64,000 nt of DNA, from the NCBI RefSeq assembly GCF_001269385.1, contig NZ_CXOO01000045.1:2161-66160 (forward strand), given 5' to 3'. Position 1 is the stretch's first letter; each line of letters starts with the position of its first letter. This document shows, in pieces, positions 37,724 through 47,455 of this stretch. The stretch comes from Limnohabitans sp. DM1. Lineage in GTDB: Bacteria > Pseudomonadota > Gammaproteobacteria > Burkholderiales > Burkholderiaceae_C. Position numbers and translations under genes: made by a program. The notes beneath the pieces are model-generated. The model made no database searches. It was not told the DNA's origin and saw only the letters and a program-made list of their open reading frames with translations.

Positions 37724-38887
37724 ATGAATGAACAAGCAACACCGACTGCCCCCATGCCAAGCCCGAAGACACTTCGCCGCATCCTCATATGCGTGACAGG
37801 CCTGTCTCCCCAAATCGTCACTGAAACGCTGTTTGCCCTGAGCGTGAGCCAGACACCCCGCTGGGTACCCGACGAAATCCGCCTCATCACCACGCAGCGT
37901 GGCGCAGACAACGCTCGCCTGACCCTGCTGTCTGACAACCCCGGCTGGTTCCACCGCCTGTGCCGCGACTGGCAACTGCCCCCCATTGCCTTTGACGCTT
38001 CGCACATAGAAGTGCTGCAAGACGCCCACGGCCAGCCGCTGGAAGACATCCGCGACGACCAAGACAACCAACGTGCTGCCGACGGCATTGCCGACCTGGT
38101 GCGCCGCATGACCGAAGACGAACACACAGAAATCCACGCCTCGATTGCAGGTGGGCGCAAAACCATGGGCTTTTTCATGGGCTATGCCATGAGCCTGTGG
38201 GGCCGCCCTCAAGACAGGCTCTCGCATGTGCTGGTCTCGGCCCCCTTCGAGTCACGCCCCGAATTTTTTTACCCCACGCCCAAACCGCACGTCATCCCTG
38301 CACGCGCGCCGGGCCAAGACCCCCTGGACGCCGGCACCGCCAAAGTCTGGCTGGGTGACATTCCCTTTGTGCGCCTGCGCGGCCTTTTGCCGACCAGCAT
38401 CACCCAACAAAACAGTGGCTTTGCCCAAGCCGTGGCAGCCGCCAACCAAGCGCTGGACCAAATCGACCTTGAAATCGACATCGCCCAATCCTGCGTGCGC
38501 GTCAACCAGCAAAGCATCGCCCTGCCGCCCATGCAAATGGGTCTGATCAGCCTGCTGGCCTGGCGCTGCCAACAACAGCTACCGCCGCTGACCGCTCCAC
38601 TCAAAGACATCAACGACCCCGAATGGAAAACCTTGGCACACCACGCGCTGCGTCAAGCCATGGGCGAGATGCACGTTCCAGACAAACTCGATGCCCGATT
38701 GAGCGACGACAAGCCCATCGGGGACACCTTCATCCAACAGCTTTCCAAAATGGAAAAAACGCTGCGTGACAGCGGCGCACTCCCCCTGAGCGGCCTGATT
38801 GAACGCACCAACATCGGCACCCGAAGCCGCCAACAAGGCTACAGCCTGAACCTGCAAGCCGAGCGCGTGCGCATCACCAAACCATGA
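37724..38887 (+). CDS. CRISPR-associated CARF protein, NE0113 family (Csm6-like / putative ring nuclease)
   Basis: 387 residues. The N-terminal ~200 residues form a CARF domain with the NE0113-family start RRILICVTGLSPQIVTETLFAL and ligand-loop motif AGGRKTMGF (GGRKTM at ~143-148). Such proteins bind the cyclic oligoadenylate made by Cas10. The C-terminal half is helical; one R-x6-H match (R310, H317) lies in it, which would fit a HEPN RNase motif but is weak evidence alone. The family has been labelled Csm6-type or ring nuclease; which activity applies here is undecided. It is transcribed toward cmr1, separated by ~85 bp with its own palindromes. Confidence 0.82.
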   Translation: MNEQATPTAPMPSPKTLRRILICVTGLSPQIVTETLFALSVSQTPRWVPDEIRLITTQRGADNARLTLLSDNPGWFHRLCRDWQLPPIAFDASHIEVLQDAHGQPLEDIRDDQDNQRAADGIADLVRRMTEDEHTEIHASIAGGRKTMGFFMGYAMSLWGRPQDRLSHVLVSAPFESRPEFFYPTPKPHVIPARAPGQDPLDAGTAKVWLGDIPFVRLRGLLPTSITQQNSGFAQAVAAANQALDQIDLEIDIAQSCVRVNQQSIALPPMQMGLISLLAWRCQQQLPPLTAPLKDINDPEWKTLAHHALRQAMGEMHVPDKLDARLSDDKPIGDTFIQQLSKMEKTLRDSGALPLSGLIERTNIGTRSRQQGYSLNLQAERVRITKP

Positions 38888-38894
38888 CCATGCA

Positions 38895-38910
38895 TCGGCA
38901 AGCTTGCCGA
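38895..38910. promoter_or_regulatory. GGCAAGCTTGCC palindrome, copy 2
   Basis: Perfect 16-bp palindrome TCGGCAAGCTTGCCGA in the gap between the CARF gene and cmr1, 8 bp after the CARF gene stop. It could serve as a weak terminator dyad or an operator; no T-run follows. Confidence 0.45.
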
Positions 38911-38929
38911 ACCCAAAAACACCAATTTA

Positions 38930-38958
38930 TTGACTTATAGTCAATTGAATTAATTCAA
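38930..38958 (+). promoter_or_regulatory. Adjacent AT-rich palindromes upstream of cmr1 (promoter/operator)
   Basis: Two abutting dyads, TTGACTTATAGTCAA (38930-38944) and the perfect TTGAATTAATTCAA (38945-38958), lie 15-43 bp before the cmr1 start. This is the most AT-rich spot nearby. TTGACT makes a plausible -35 element, but the -10 is not well defined. Likely the promoter and a dimeric regulator site for the cmr operon; inferred from structure and position. No clear Shine-Dalgarno precedes cmr1. Confidence 0.5.
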
Positions 38959-38972
38959 TAGTTTCCAAAAAA

Positions 38973-40055
38973 ATGCAGACACGGCAACTCCAAATTCAGT
39001 TTCACACCCCCGCATTTCTGGGCGATGCCACCCAAAGCGGCCGCTGGCGCACCCCGCCCTTCAAAGCCCAGCTGCGCCAATGGTGGCGCGTGGCCTATGC
39101 GGCGCAGCAACAGTTCGCGGTCAACGTGCGCGACATGCGCGACATCGAAGGGCGTCTGTTTGGGCATGCTTGGCTGGAGAACGACAGTTTTGAGCGAGAC
39201 GGCAAACGCGTCGCTACCACTGCACGCAAAAGCGAAGTTCGTCTTCGCCTGAATCACTGGTCTGAGGGGCAGCTGAAAAGTTGGGACAGGCTGGAAACTG
39301 GAACAGTGTTCCACCCGGAAGCTGAAAAGGTTCGCCACCAAGTAGGCCCCCACGCATACCTGGGATACGGACCACTGGATGGTCGAGGCGGCACCAAATT
39401 ACAAGACAAGCAAGGCAAGGCCAATGCGGCCATTCAAGCCAATGAGCAAGCCCAACTGTCCATCGCTTTCCCGGACGAGCACGCTATAACACTGGACCAA
39501 GCTCTCCAGCTCATGAACCTGTACGGCACCGTGGGCGGACGTAGCCGCAACGGCTGGGGCTCTTACAGCCTGCATCGCACCGACGGCCAGACCATGCCCA
39601 ACATCGAAACACCTGGCCAAGCCCTCGCCAAATGTCTGAGCGTGGACTGGCCTCATGCCTTGGGTACAGACAGCCAAGGTACGTTGATTTGGCAAACGCA
39701 GCCCCACAAGGACTGGGCTGGCCTGATGAAAACACTGGCCCAAATCAAGATCGCATTGCGAACCCAATTTGTGTTCACGACCGGCAAAACACAAAACCCT
39801 GAAGACCGCCATTGGCTGAGCTACCCCGTCACCAACCACACCGTCACCAGCTGGGGCAACAACGCCCGCCTGCCCAACAGCTTGCGCTTCAAAGTTCGCC
39901 CGATGGCTGATGGCCAGCTGGTCGGCGTCGTCTTCCACATACCGCACAAGCCGCCCGCTGAATTTGGCTCCAGCCCCCAAACCCTCGAACGCATCTGGCG
40001 TCAAGTCCACAGCCACCTGGACCAAACCGCCACCTTGAAACGCACCGCCGCCTGA
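38973..40055 (+). CDS. cmr1: Type III-B RAMP protein Cmr1
   Basis: 360 residues. It opens with the RAMP-type strand MQTRQLQIQFHTPAFLGDA followed by WRTPPFKAQLRQWWRVAYAA, the Cmr1 pattern, and has the glycine-rich RAMP loop GGRSRNGWGSYSL near residue 187. Cmr1 caps the 3' end of the crRNA-bound Cmr complex near the target RNA. First gene of the cmr operon; cmr2 follows by 5 bp. The unit cmr1 to cas6 is tightly packed and probably co-transcribed. Confidence 0.9.
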   Translation: MQTRQLQIQFHTPAFLGDATQSGRWRTPPFKAQLRQWWRVAYAAQQQFAVNVRDMRDIEGRLFGHAWLENDSFERDGKRVATTARKSEVRLRLNHWSEGQLKSWDRLETGTVFHPEAEKVRHQVGPHAYLGYGPLDGRGGTKLQDKQGKANAAIQANEQAQLSIAFPDEHAITLDQALQLMNLYGTVGGRSRNGWGSYSLHRTDGQTMPNIETPGQALAKCLSVDWPHALGTDSQGTLIWQTQPHKDWAGLMKTLAQIKIALRTQFVFTTGKTQNPEDRHWLSYPVTNHTVTSWGNNARLPNSLRFKVRPMADGQLVGVVFHIPHKPPAEFGSSPQTLERIWRQVHSHLDQTATLKRTAA

Positions 40056-40060
40056 ACACC

Positions 40061-43000
40061 ATGACCCACCCCACCACACCAGACAACGTCTGGCACACCA
40101 AAATTGCCGCCCGCATCCACGACCCAGCCGAAAAAGCGCTGGTGCTCATGCGCGACCCTGCGGGCCACGAAAACGGCACCTCGCTGGCGCTCAGCCGCCT
40201 CATGGGTCTGCGCAACTACAGCGAAACCGACGACGCCGATCAACGCACGCTCAGCGCCCTGCTGTTCAAAGCCAGCCTGCCCACGGGCATGTACAAAACC
40301 GTGCAGCGTGCCGACTGGTGGGCAGCTGCGGCAGACCGCCCGCAGTGGCCCATGCAAGCGCTGGACGTCACCACGAAGACGGGCCAAGAAGTCACCCTCA
40401 AAGTGGCGCCTGGCTCGCAAGTGCGTTTCAGCAGCCAGCCCGTGCTGATTCACCCGCTGACTGGCCAACAAATCGACCTGGGCCAGCTCAAAGACACCGA
40501 AGTGGCTGACATCAAAGAGCGCAGCCTGGACCACCACCTGGGCTTGCTCAAATCGCTGGGCATTCAGGGCGACCAGCCGCACGACATGCGCCGCACCCTG
40601 CTGGCCCTGTGGCGATTTGCCCCCGAGTTGAGCGAAGAGCAAGACAACGGCACTTTGGGTGCCCTGTGGCACCAACTGCCCGCCGACACCCGCGTCCCCG
40701 ACCACAGCATCTGGGACCACCTGGACCTGACCAGTGCCTTTGCCGGAGCCTTTGCGGCCGACCCGCAACAAGAAGTCGCCTTGCTCACCGTCTCACTCGG
40801 CCCCGTGCAAAGCTTCATCGCCGCCGCACGCTCCACCAGCGACCTGTGGGCCGGTTCGCACCTGCTCTCGCGCCTGGCCTGGGAATGCATGCGCCCCCTG
40901 TGCGAAGCGCTCGGGCCAGACGCCGTGCTGTTTCCCCGCCTGCGCGGCATCCCGCAAGTGGACCTGTGGCTGCGCGACCAAATGCACCTGCCCGCAGACC
41001 TGTTCAAAGACTGCGAATGGCAAAAGGGTGCCACCGACGCCAACCCCCTGTTCAGCGCCGCCCTGCCCAACCGCTTTGTGGCCGTGGTGCCCGCATCGCA
41101 AGCGCAAGCCATCGCCCAGCAGTGCGAACAAGCCGTGCGCGAATGGCTGCAATCCACGGGCCAAGACGTGGTCAACCGCCTCCTCGACGCCGCAGGCCTG
41201 AACACCGGGGCCGAACAGCACTGCCACCAACAAATGCGCGAGCAACTCGCGGGCTTTCCTGAAGTGCATTGGGCCACCGTGCCGTTTTCGCTCATCCACC
41301 CGCGCAACGCCGACAAGCAAAACAACCTCGACACCACCCAGCTGAGTGCGGCCATGGCCCCGTTCTTTGGCGTGTCACCCGACCAGCCCAGCGGCTTTCT
41401 GTCCAGCCCCGCCTGGCAAGTGCTCAAAGACGACATGGCTTGGGACAATAAAACCACTTTCTGGTCACCCAACCCCGGCACGCTTTACCCGGCGGTGTTT
41501 GACTTGGCCGAACGCGCCTTGGCCGCCGCCAAAGCCTCGCGCACCTTTTCGCAACTGCCGCAACATGGCTGGCGCTGCTCCCTCACGGGCGAAAGCGAAT
41601 GGCTCACCACCGACCCGGCGCAATTGCAAAAGTCTTACCGGCAGCAAAAAGACACGCTGTGGGCCAAAGTGCACCAAGCCAAAAAATCCTGGGCCAAAGC
41701 CGGTGAGCACCTGGGCGGCTTGTCGGCGCTCAAACGCCTGTGGCCTACCGTGTTTGCCGACCAAGTCAGCCAAGCCACGGGCAAAGCCTGCGGTCGATTT
41801 GTGGTCAGCACCCACACCATGGCGCTGGCCAGCCACTTAGAGCAATGGCTCGCTTCGGGTGCCCCCGCGCAACAAGATTTTTCTCAGGCCTGCAAAGACC
41901 TGGACCCTGAATCGGTGGCCCTGCCGCGCCGCCTCATGCGCCACGACCAGAACCACGTTGCCGACGCCAAAGTCTTGCCCGGCTTGCTCGAAGCCGCCCG
42001 CGACAGCGACGACGAAACGGCTTACGCCGAAACTCAAAAAGTCGTGCGCAACACCTTAGGGCTAGACAAACTCGAAACCTACTACAGCCTCATCATGATG
42101 GACGGCGACCGCATGGGCGCCATCCTGTCGGGCGACACCGCCACCCACACCGCCATCCCCTACCGCGACAGCTTTCACCCCAACGTGCAAAAAGGCTTTG
42201 ACGCGCAAGCGGACCAACACAAAGCCCTCAAGGCCTACGGCGACCAGCCCCGTGCCATCAGCCCCAACCGGCACCTGGCCATCTCGGGCGCACTCAACGA
42301 CTTCTCGCAAATCGTGGTGCGCCATGTGGTGGAACAAGAGCATCTGGGCCGCGTGATTTACGCCGGGGGTGACGACGTGCTGGCCATGCTGCCCACCGCC
42401 GACCTGCTCAACACCATGCAACGCCTGCGCCACGCCTACAGCGGCAGCGCCCCGCAAGACGCCCAAACCGACTGGGGCATGGTGCGCGACCGCCAAGGCG
42501 ATGTGCGTGAGCAACTGGTGCTCAACAAAGGCTTTGCCTGGCTCAACGGCCGCCTCATGCGCATGATGGGCGAACACGCCACCGCGTCGACCGGCGCCAT
42601 CGTGGCCCACCACCAAGCCCCGCTGGGTGCTGTATTGCAAGAACTGCGCGCCGCCGAAAAACGCGCCAAAAACGAGGGCGGCAGAAATGCTTTCTCCATC
42701 ACCATCGTCAAACGCTCGGGCGGTGCGCTCTACCTGACCGAAAAATGGGGCGAACCCGTTGACCTGCTGCAAGACCTGATCGGCTTTTTGCGTGCTGATG
42801 GCACCTCCAGCCGCGCTGTGTTCAACAGCCTGGAATGGATGCGCGACCTGCCCGAACCCACGGACTCGGCCACAACCGAGATGCTGGCCAGTTTGTTGGC
42901 CTACCAACTCGACCGCCAAGCCAAAGGCAGCGCGAACGCACAAGCGCCCGAACTGGCTCAGCGCCTGGCCCAACTCTGCGCCGCACAAGTGCGCAGGCAA

Positions 43001-43129
43001 GAGCGCAAGGGCCTGAACTGGCTCGCCAACTTCATGGGCGTGGCCGAATTTTTGGCCCGTGAAACCCGCACAGGCTACACCACGGCCAACACCCACACCA
43101 CCACCGAATCCACGGAAGCCAACGCATGA
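40061..43129 (+). CDS. cmr2: Type III-B Cas10/Cmr2 large subunit
   Basis: 1022 residues. An HD-type motif is present at the N-terminus (KIAARIHDPAEK, His20-Asp21). The Cmr2 core starts with SLGPVQSFIAAARSTSDLWAGS near residue 246. The first palm has MMDGDRMG (~679-686), and the cyclase palm has the intact GGDD (769-772, in IYAGGDDVLAML). With both features it should make cyclic oligoadenylate and perhaps cut DNA; activity is inferred from motifs. The Cys/His residues of a zinc finger are not obvious by eye. It overlaps cmr3 by 4 bp. Confidence 0.95.
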   Translation: MTHPTTPDNVWHTKIAARIHDPAEKALVLMRDPAGHENGTSLALSRLMGLRNYSETDDADQRTLSALLFKASLPTGMYKTVQRADWWAAAADRPQWPMQALDVTTKTGQEVTLKVAPGSQVRFSSQPVLIHPLTGQQIDLGQLKDTEVADIKERSLDHHLGLLKSLGIQGDQPHDMRRTLLALWRFAPELSEEQDNGTLGALWHQLPADTRVPDHSIWDHLDLTSAFAGAFAADPQQEVALLTVSLGPVQSFIAAARSTSDLWAGSHLLSRLAWECMRPLCEALGPDAVLFPRLRGIPQVDLWLRDQMHLPADLFKDCEWQKGATDANPLFSAALPNRFVAVVPASQAQAIAQQCEQAVREWLQSTGQDVVNRLLDAAGLNTGAEQHCHQQMREQLAGFPEVHWATVPFSLIHPRNADKQNNLDTTQLSAAMAPFFGVSPDQPSGFLSSPAWQVLKDDMAWDNKTTFWSPNPGTLYPAVFDLAERALAAAKASRTFSQLPQHGWRCSLTGESEWLTTDPAQLQKSYRQQKDTLWAKVHQAKKSWAKAGEHLGGLSALKRLWPTVFADQVSQATGKACGRFVVSTHTMALASHLEQWLASGAPAQQDFSQACKDLDPESVALPRRLMRHDQNHVADAKVLPGLLEAARDSDDETAYAETQKVVRNTLGLDKLETYYSLIMMDGDRMGAILSGDTATHTAIPYRDSFHPNVQKGFDAQADQHKALKAYGDQPRAISPNRHLAISGALNDFSQIVVRHVVEQEHLGRVIYAGGDDVLAMLPTADLLNTMQRLRHAYSGSAPQDAQTDWGMVRDRQGDVREQLVLNKGFAWLNGRLMRMMGEHATASTGAIVAHHQAPLGAVLQELRAAEKRAKNEGGRNAFSITIVKRSGGALYLTEKWGEPVDLLQDLIGFLRADGTSSRAVFNSLEWMRDLPEPTDSATTEMLASLLAYQLDRQAKGSANAQAPELAQRLAQLCAAQVRRQERKGLNWLANFMGVAEFLARETRTGYTTANTHTTTESTEANA

Positions 43130-44292
43130 GCGCCGCCACCCCACACCACACCGAACACCGCTTCATTGAGCCACTCGACGTGCTCTTTTTGCGCGGCAAC
43201 AAACTCTTTGGCGACCCCGGCAGCCACGGCGAATCGCTGGTGCCCCCATGGCCATCGGCCGCTGCGGGCGCATTGCGCAGCCACCTGCTGGCGCAAGACG
43301 GCACCGACCTGGCCGCCTTTGCCAAAGGGCACATCACCCACCCCAGCCTGGGCACACCCGCTGCGCCCGGCCCTTTTGCGCTCACCGCCTTCACGCTGGT
43401 GCGCCAGCTTGACGATGGCAGGCTGCAAACCCTGCACGCACTGCCCGCCGACCTGGTCGTGACCGACAAAGACGGTGACGCCAAACACATCCAAAGCCTG
43501 CGCCCCCAAGCGCCGCACACCGGCCTGCTCAACTCCAGCGGCTTTGCCCAAGTGCCCGTGCTGGCCGAAACCGAACGGCGCAAAGCCACCAGCGGCCTGT
43601 GGCTCAGCCAATCAGGTTGGCAACGCTACCTGAACGGCCAATTGCCCAACGCCGAACACGACCTCGTCAAAACCAGCGAGCTGTGGGCCATCGACTCGCG
43701 CGTGGGCATTGGCCTGAACGCCGACACCCGCAGCGCCGACGACGGCAAACTCTTCACCACCCAAGCCGTGGCTTTTAAACCCCGCGTGGGCTTTGTGGCC
43801 AGCGTGCGCGGTGCCACCTTGCCCGCACAAGGCAGCCTGCGCTTGGGCGGTGACGGCCGCGCCGCCAGCAGCCAAAGCGTGGACCACCAAGCCCCGCAGG
43901 CCGACCTGCACGCCATCGCCACCCAAGGCCGCTGCCGCGTCGTGCTGACCAGCCCCGGCTTGTTTGCCCAAGGCTGGCTGCCCAACGGCTTTCAACGCGA
44001 AGCCGACGGCTACCACTGGTTAAACCTGCACGACGTGCGCGCCCGCTTGGTCTGCGCCACCGTGCCGCGCTCAGAGACCATCTCGGGCTGGGACCTGGCG
44101 AACTGGCAACCCAAAGCCGCCCTGCGTGCCGCCCCCACCGGCAGCGTCTATTGGCTCGACCAATTACAAGCCAGCCCCGAAGCGCTCGGCAAGCTTGCCG
44201 ACAGCGGCTTTTGGTCCGATGCCTGTGAAGATACGCACCGCCGCGCCGAAGGCTTCAACCGCTTTGCCTTTGCCGCCTACGACTGCATCTGA
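43126..44292 (+). CDS. cmr3: Type III-B RAMP protein Cmr3
   Basis: 388 residues. The start FIEPLDVLFLRGNKLFGDPGSHG and PPWPSAAAGALRSHLL are the Cmr3 hallmark. Cmr3 sits with Cmr2 at the foot of the complex and holds the 5' crRNA handle. It overlaps cmr2 by 4 bp and is followed by 63 bp before cmr4, the largest gap within the operon. A copy of the GGCAAGCTTGCC palindrome lies inside the gene at 44188-44199, coding for GKLA. Confidence 0.92.
   Translation: MSAATPHHTEHRFIEPLDVLFLRGNKLFGDPGSHGESLVPPWPSAAAGALRSHLLAQDGTDLAAFAKGHITHPSLGTPAAPGPFALTAFTLVRQLDDGRLQTLHALPADLVVTDKDGDAKHIQSLRPQAPHTGLLNSSGFAQVPVLAETERRKATSGLWLSQSGWQRYLNGQLPNAEHDLVKTSELWAIDSRVGIGLNADTRSADDGKLFTTQAVAFKPRVGFVASVRGATLPAQGSLRLGGDGRAASSQSVDHQAPQADLHAIATQGRCRVVLTSPGLFAQGWLPNGFQREADGYHWLNLHDVRARLVCATVPRSETISGWDLANWQPKAALRAAPTGSVYWLDQLQASPEALGKLADSGFWSDACEDTHRRAEGFNRFAFAAYDCI
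44186..44201. promoter_or_regulatory. GGCAAGCTTGCC palindrome, copy 3 (inside cmr3)
   Basis: Perfect TCGGCAAGCTTGCCGA within the cmr3 coding region, about 100 bp before its stop and 155 bp before cmr4. Its presence in a gene argues for either chance plus codon choice or a site not tied to a promoter. Confidence 0.35.
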
Positions 44293-45746
<1,454 letters not shown>

Positions 45747-45747
45747 C

Positions 45748-47133
45748 ATGCCCATAGCCGCCGTACCCGAATACCTGGGCAAAGACTTCAAAACCGCTTC
45801 CCCCGGCCAGCGATTTGGCGTTTATTTGCCTATCTGGACAGCACGCGCCGACCAAGAAGCCGATGTGCGCAAACGCGCCGAAGCCAAAAGTCGCGAGGGT
45901 GATGAAGTAGCAGCACTGCTCAGCCGTGGCATGGACACTGCCATCGCCGCCCTACGTGCACGCGACCGCAAACCACTTGCAGGCCTCTGGGACAAAAACG
46001 ACTTTGCAGCCCGCCATGCATGGAATGAAGTTTGCGCACTCAGCGCCGCCGACAAGCACATCGGCAATGCCATGACCCAGCGTCAAAACCAAATCTTTGA
46101 CCACATGCCCCCTGCCCAAGGCCTGCGCCTGCACGCCACCGCCGTGGCCCCGTTCACCACCGGGCTGGGCAACGAACACCCGCTCGAAAACGGCTTTGCC
46201 TTCCTCAACCCCTATGGCCTGCCTTATTTGGCCGGCAGCGGGGTCAAAGGCGTGCTGCGCACAGCCGCCAAAGAACTGGCCAGCGGCCAATGGGACAGCC
46301 AAGAATGGCGTCACGCCGAAGACCCGCGCCACGAAGTGCACAACAAACAAGGCCAGCGCCTGTTTGATGTCAGCGACCTCGACGTGCTCTTTGGCAGCGA
46401 AGCCCTGGACGGTGAAAACCACCTGCGCGGCGTGCTCAGCTTTTGGGACGTCATCCCGCAAATCGAGGGCAACAGCCTCATGGTCGAAATCATGACGCCG
46501 CACCAAAGCCATTACTACCAAGACAAAGACGTTGCAGGCAGCAACAGCCCACACGACAGCGGCTCGCCCAACCCCATCAGCTTTTTAACCGTGCCGCCCA
46601 AGTCGCAATTTGCTTTCCATGTGGTGTGCGACAGCGCCCGCCTGGCACACCTGGCCCCCGACTTGGCCCACAACGACCGCTGGAAAACACTGCTGACCGA
46701 AGCCTTTGAACACGCCTTTGCCTGGCTGGGTTTTGGTGCCAAAACTTCGGTGGGCTATGGGGCCATGGACCGCGACACCAAGGCCGAAGAAAAACTTGCC
46801 AACGCCCAAGCCGAAGCACAAGCCGCCGCCGAGCAAGCCGCCAAAATGGCCAACCTGAGCGACAACGCCCGCCAGATCGAAACCTTTGTGCAAACCTGCC
46901 AACAAAAGCTCGTTGCCATGGGTGCCAACGGCAAAAAAGACAAAGCCAACACCGAGCTGCACGCCAAAGCCCGCGCCCTGTCGAAAGCCGCCCTTGAGGG
47001 TGCCGACTGGACCGCCGAAGAAAAGCGTGCCGCCGCCGAGGCGCTGGCCGAATGGCTGCCCCAAGTCGTGGAAGTCGACATGAAAGACGAGCGCAAAAAA
47101 CTCAAACTCGCCGTGCTGCGGGGCGAAGCCTGA
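45748..47133 (+). CDS. cmr6: Type III-B RAMP protein Cmr6 with C-terminal extension
   Basis: 461 residues. The RAMP core (about 110-337) has LHATAVAPFTTGLGNEHPLE, the loop YLAGSGVKGVLRTAAKEL and the closing GFGAKTSVGYGAMD. Cmr6 is the backbone subunit next to Cmr1. The last ~120 residues are an Ala/Lys/Glu-rich, mainly helical extension (repeated AEAQAAAEQAAK), which makes the protein longer than compact Cmr6 homologues. The N-terminal ~110 residues are also longer than the minimal form. Confidence 0.92.
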   Translation: MPIAAVPEYLGKDFKTASPGQRFGVYLPIWTARADQEADVRKRAEAKSREGDEVAALLSRGMDTAIAALRARDRKPLAGLWDKNDFAARHAWNEVCALSAADKHIGNAMTQRQNQIFDHMPPAQGLRLHATAVAPFTTGLGNEHPLENGFAFLNPYGLPYLAGSGVKGVLRTAAKELASGQWDSQEWRHAEDPRHEVHNKQGQRLFDVSDLDVLFGSEALDGENHLRGVLSFWDVIPQIEGNSLMVEIMTPHQSHYYQDKDVAGSNSPHDSGSPNPISFLTVPPKSQFAFHVVCDSARLAHLAPDLAHNDRWKTLLTEAFEHAFAWLGFGAKTSVGYGAMDRDTKAEEKLANAQAEAQAAAEQAAKMANLSDNARQIETFVQTCQQKLVAMGANGKKDKANTELHAKARALSKAALEGADWTAEEKRAAAEALAEWLPQVVEVDMKDERKKLKLAVLRGEA

Positions 47134-47137
47134 GCCC

Positions 47138-47455
47138 ATGACCACCTGGTTCATCAGCCGCCACCCCGGTGCCAAGGTCTGGGCCGCAGAGCAAGGTCTG
47201 CACATCGACCAGCATCTGACCCATCTGGACACCACACTCGTCCAGCGTGGCGACACCGTCATCGGGACCCTTCCTGTGCACCTGGCTGCTGCCGTCTGCA
47301 GCCAAGGCGCACGGTTTTTTAACCTCAGCCTGGACCTGCCCGCCCACTGGCGCGGGCGCGAACTCAGCGCCGACGAACTGCGCCAGTGCCATGCACGGCT
47401 TGAAGCTTTTCACGTCTCGCCCAGCCCATTGCCCGAATTGACCACAGCACCATGA
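47138..47455 (+). CDS. csx16: Csx16 (VVA1548 family)
   Basis: 105 residues. It matches the VVA1548 family along its length: FISRHPGAKVWAAEQG, DQHLTHLDTTLVQRGD, VIGTLPVHLAAAVCSQG, FNLSLDLPAHWRGRELSADEL. Csx16 is found only with type III systems; recent work places it among candidate cyclic-oligoadenylate ring nucleases that shut the signal off. It overlaps the CARF nuclease gene by 4 bp, so enzyme and signal-remover would be made together. Activity here is inferred from the family. Confidence 0.9.
   Translation: MTTWFISRHPGAKVWAAEQGLHIDQHLTHLDTTLVQRGDTVIGTLPVHLAAAVCSQGARFFNLSLDLPAHWRGRELSADELRQCHARLEAFHVSPSPLPELTTAP

Noticed and set aside
42062-43144. Minus-strand open frame of 360 residues opposite cmr2
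   Set aside because: Antisense to the conserved Cas10 palm domain; no recognisable features.
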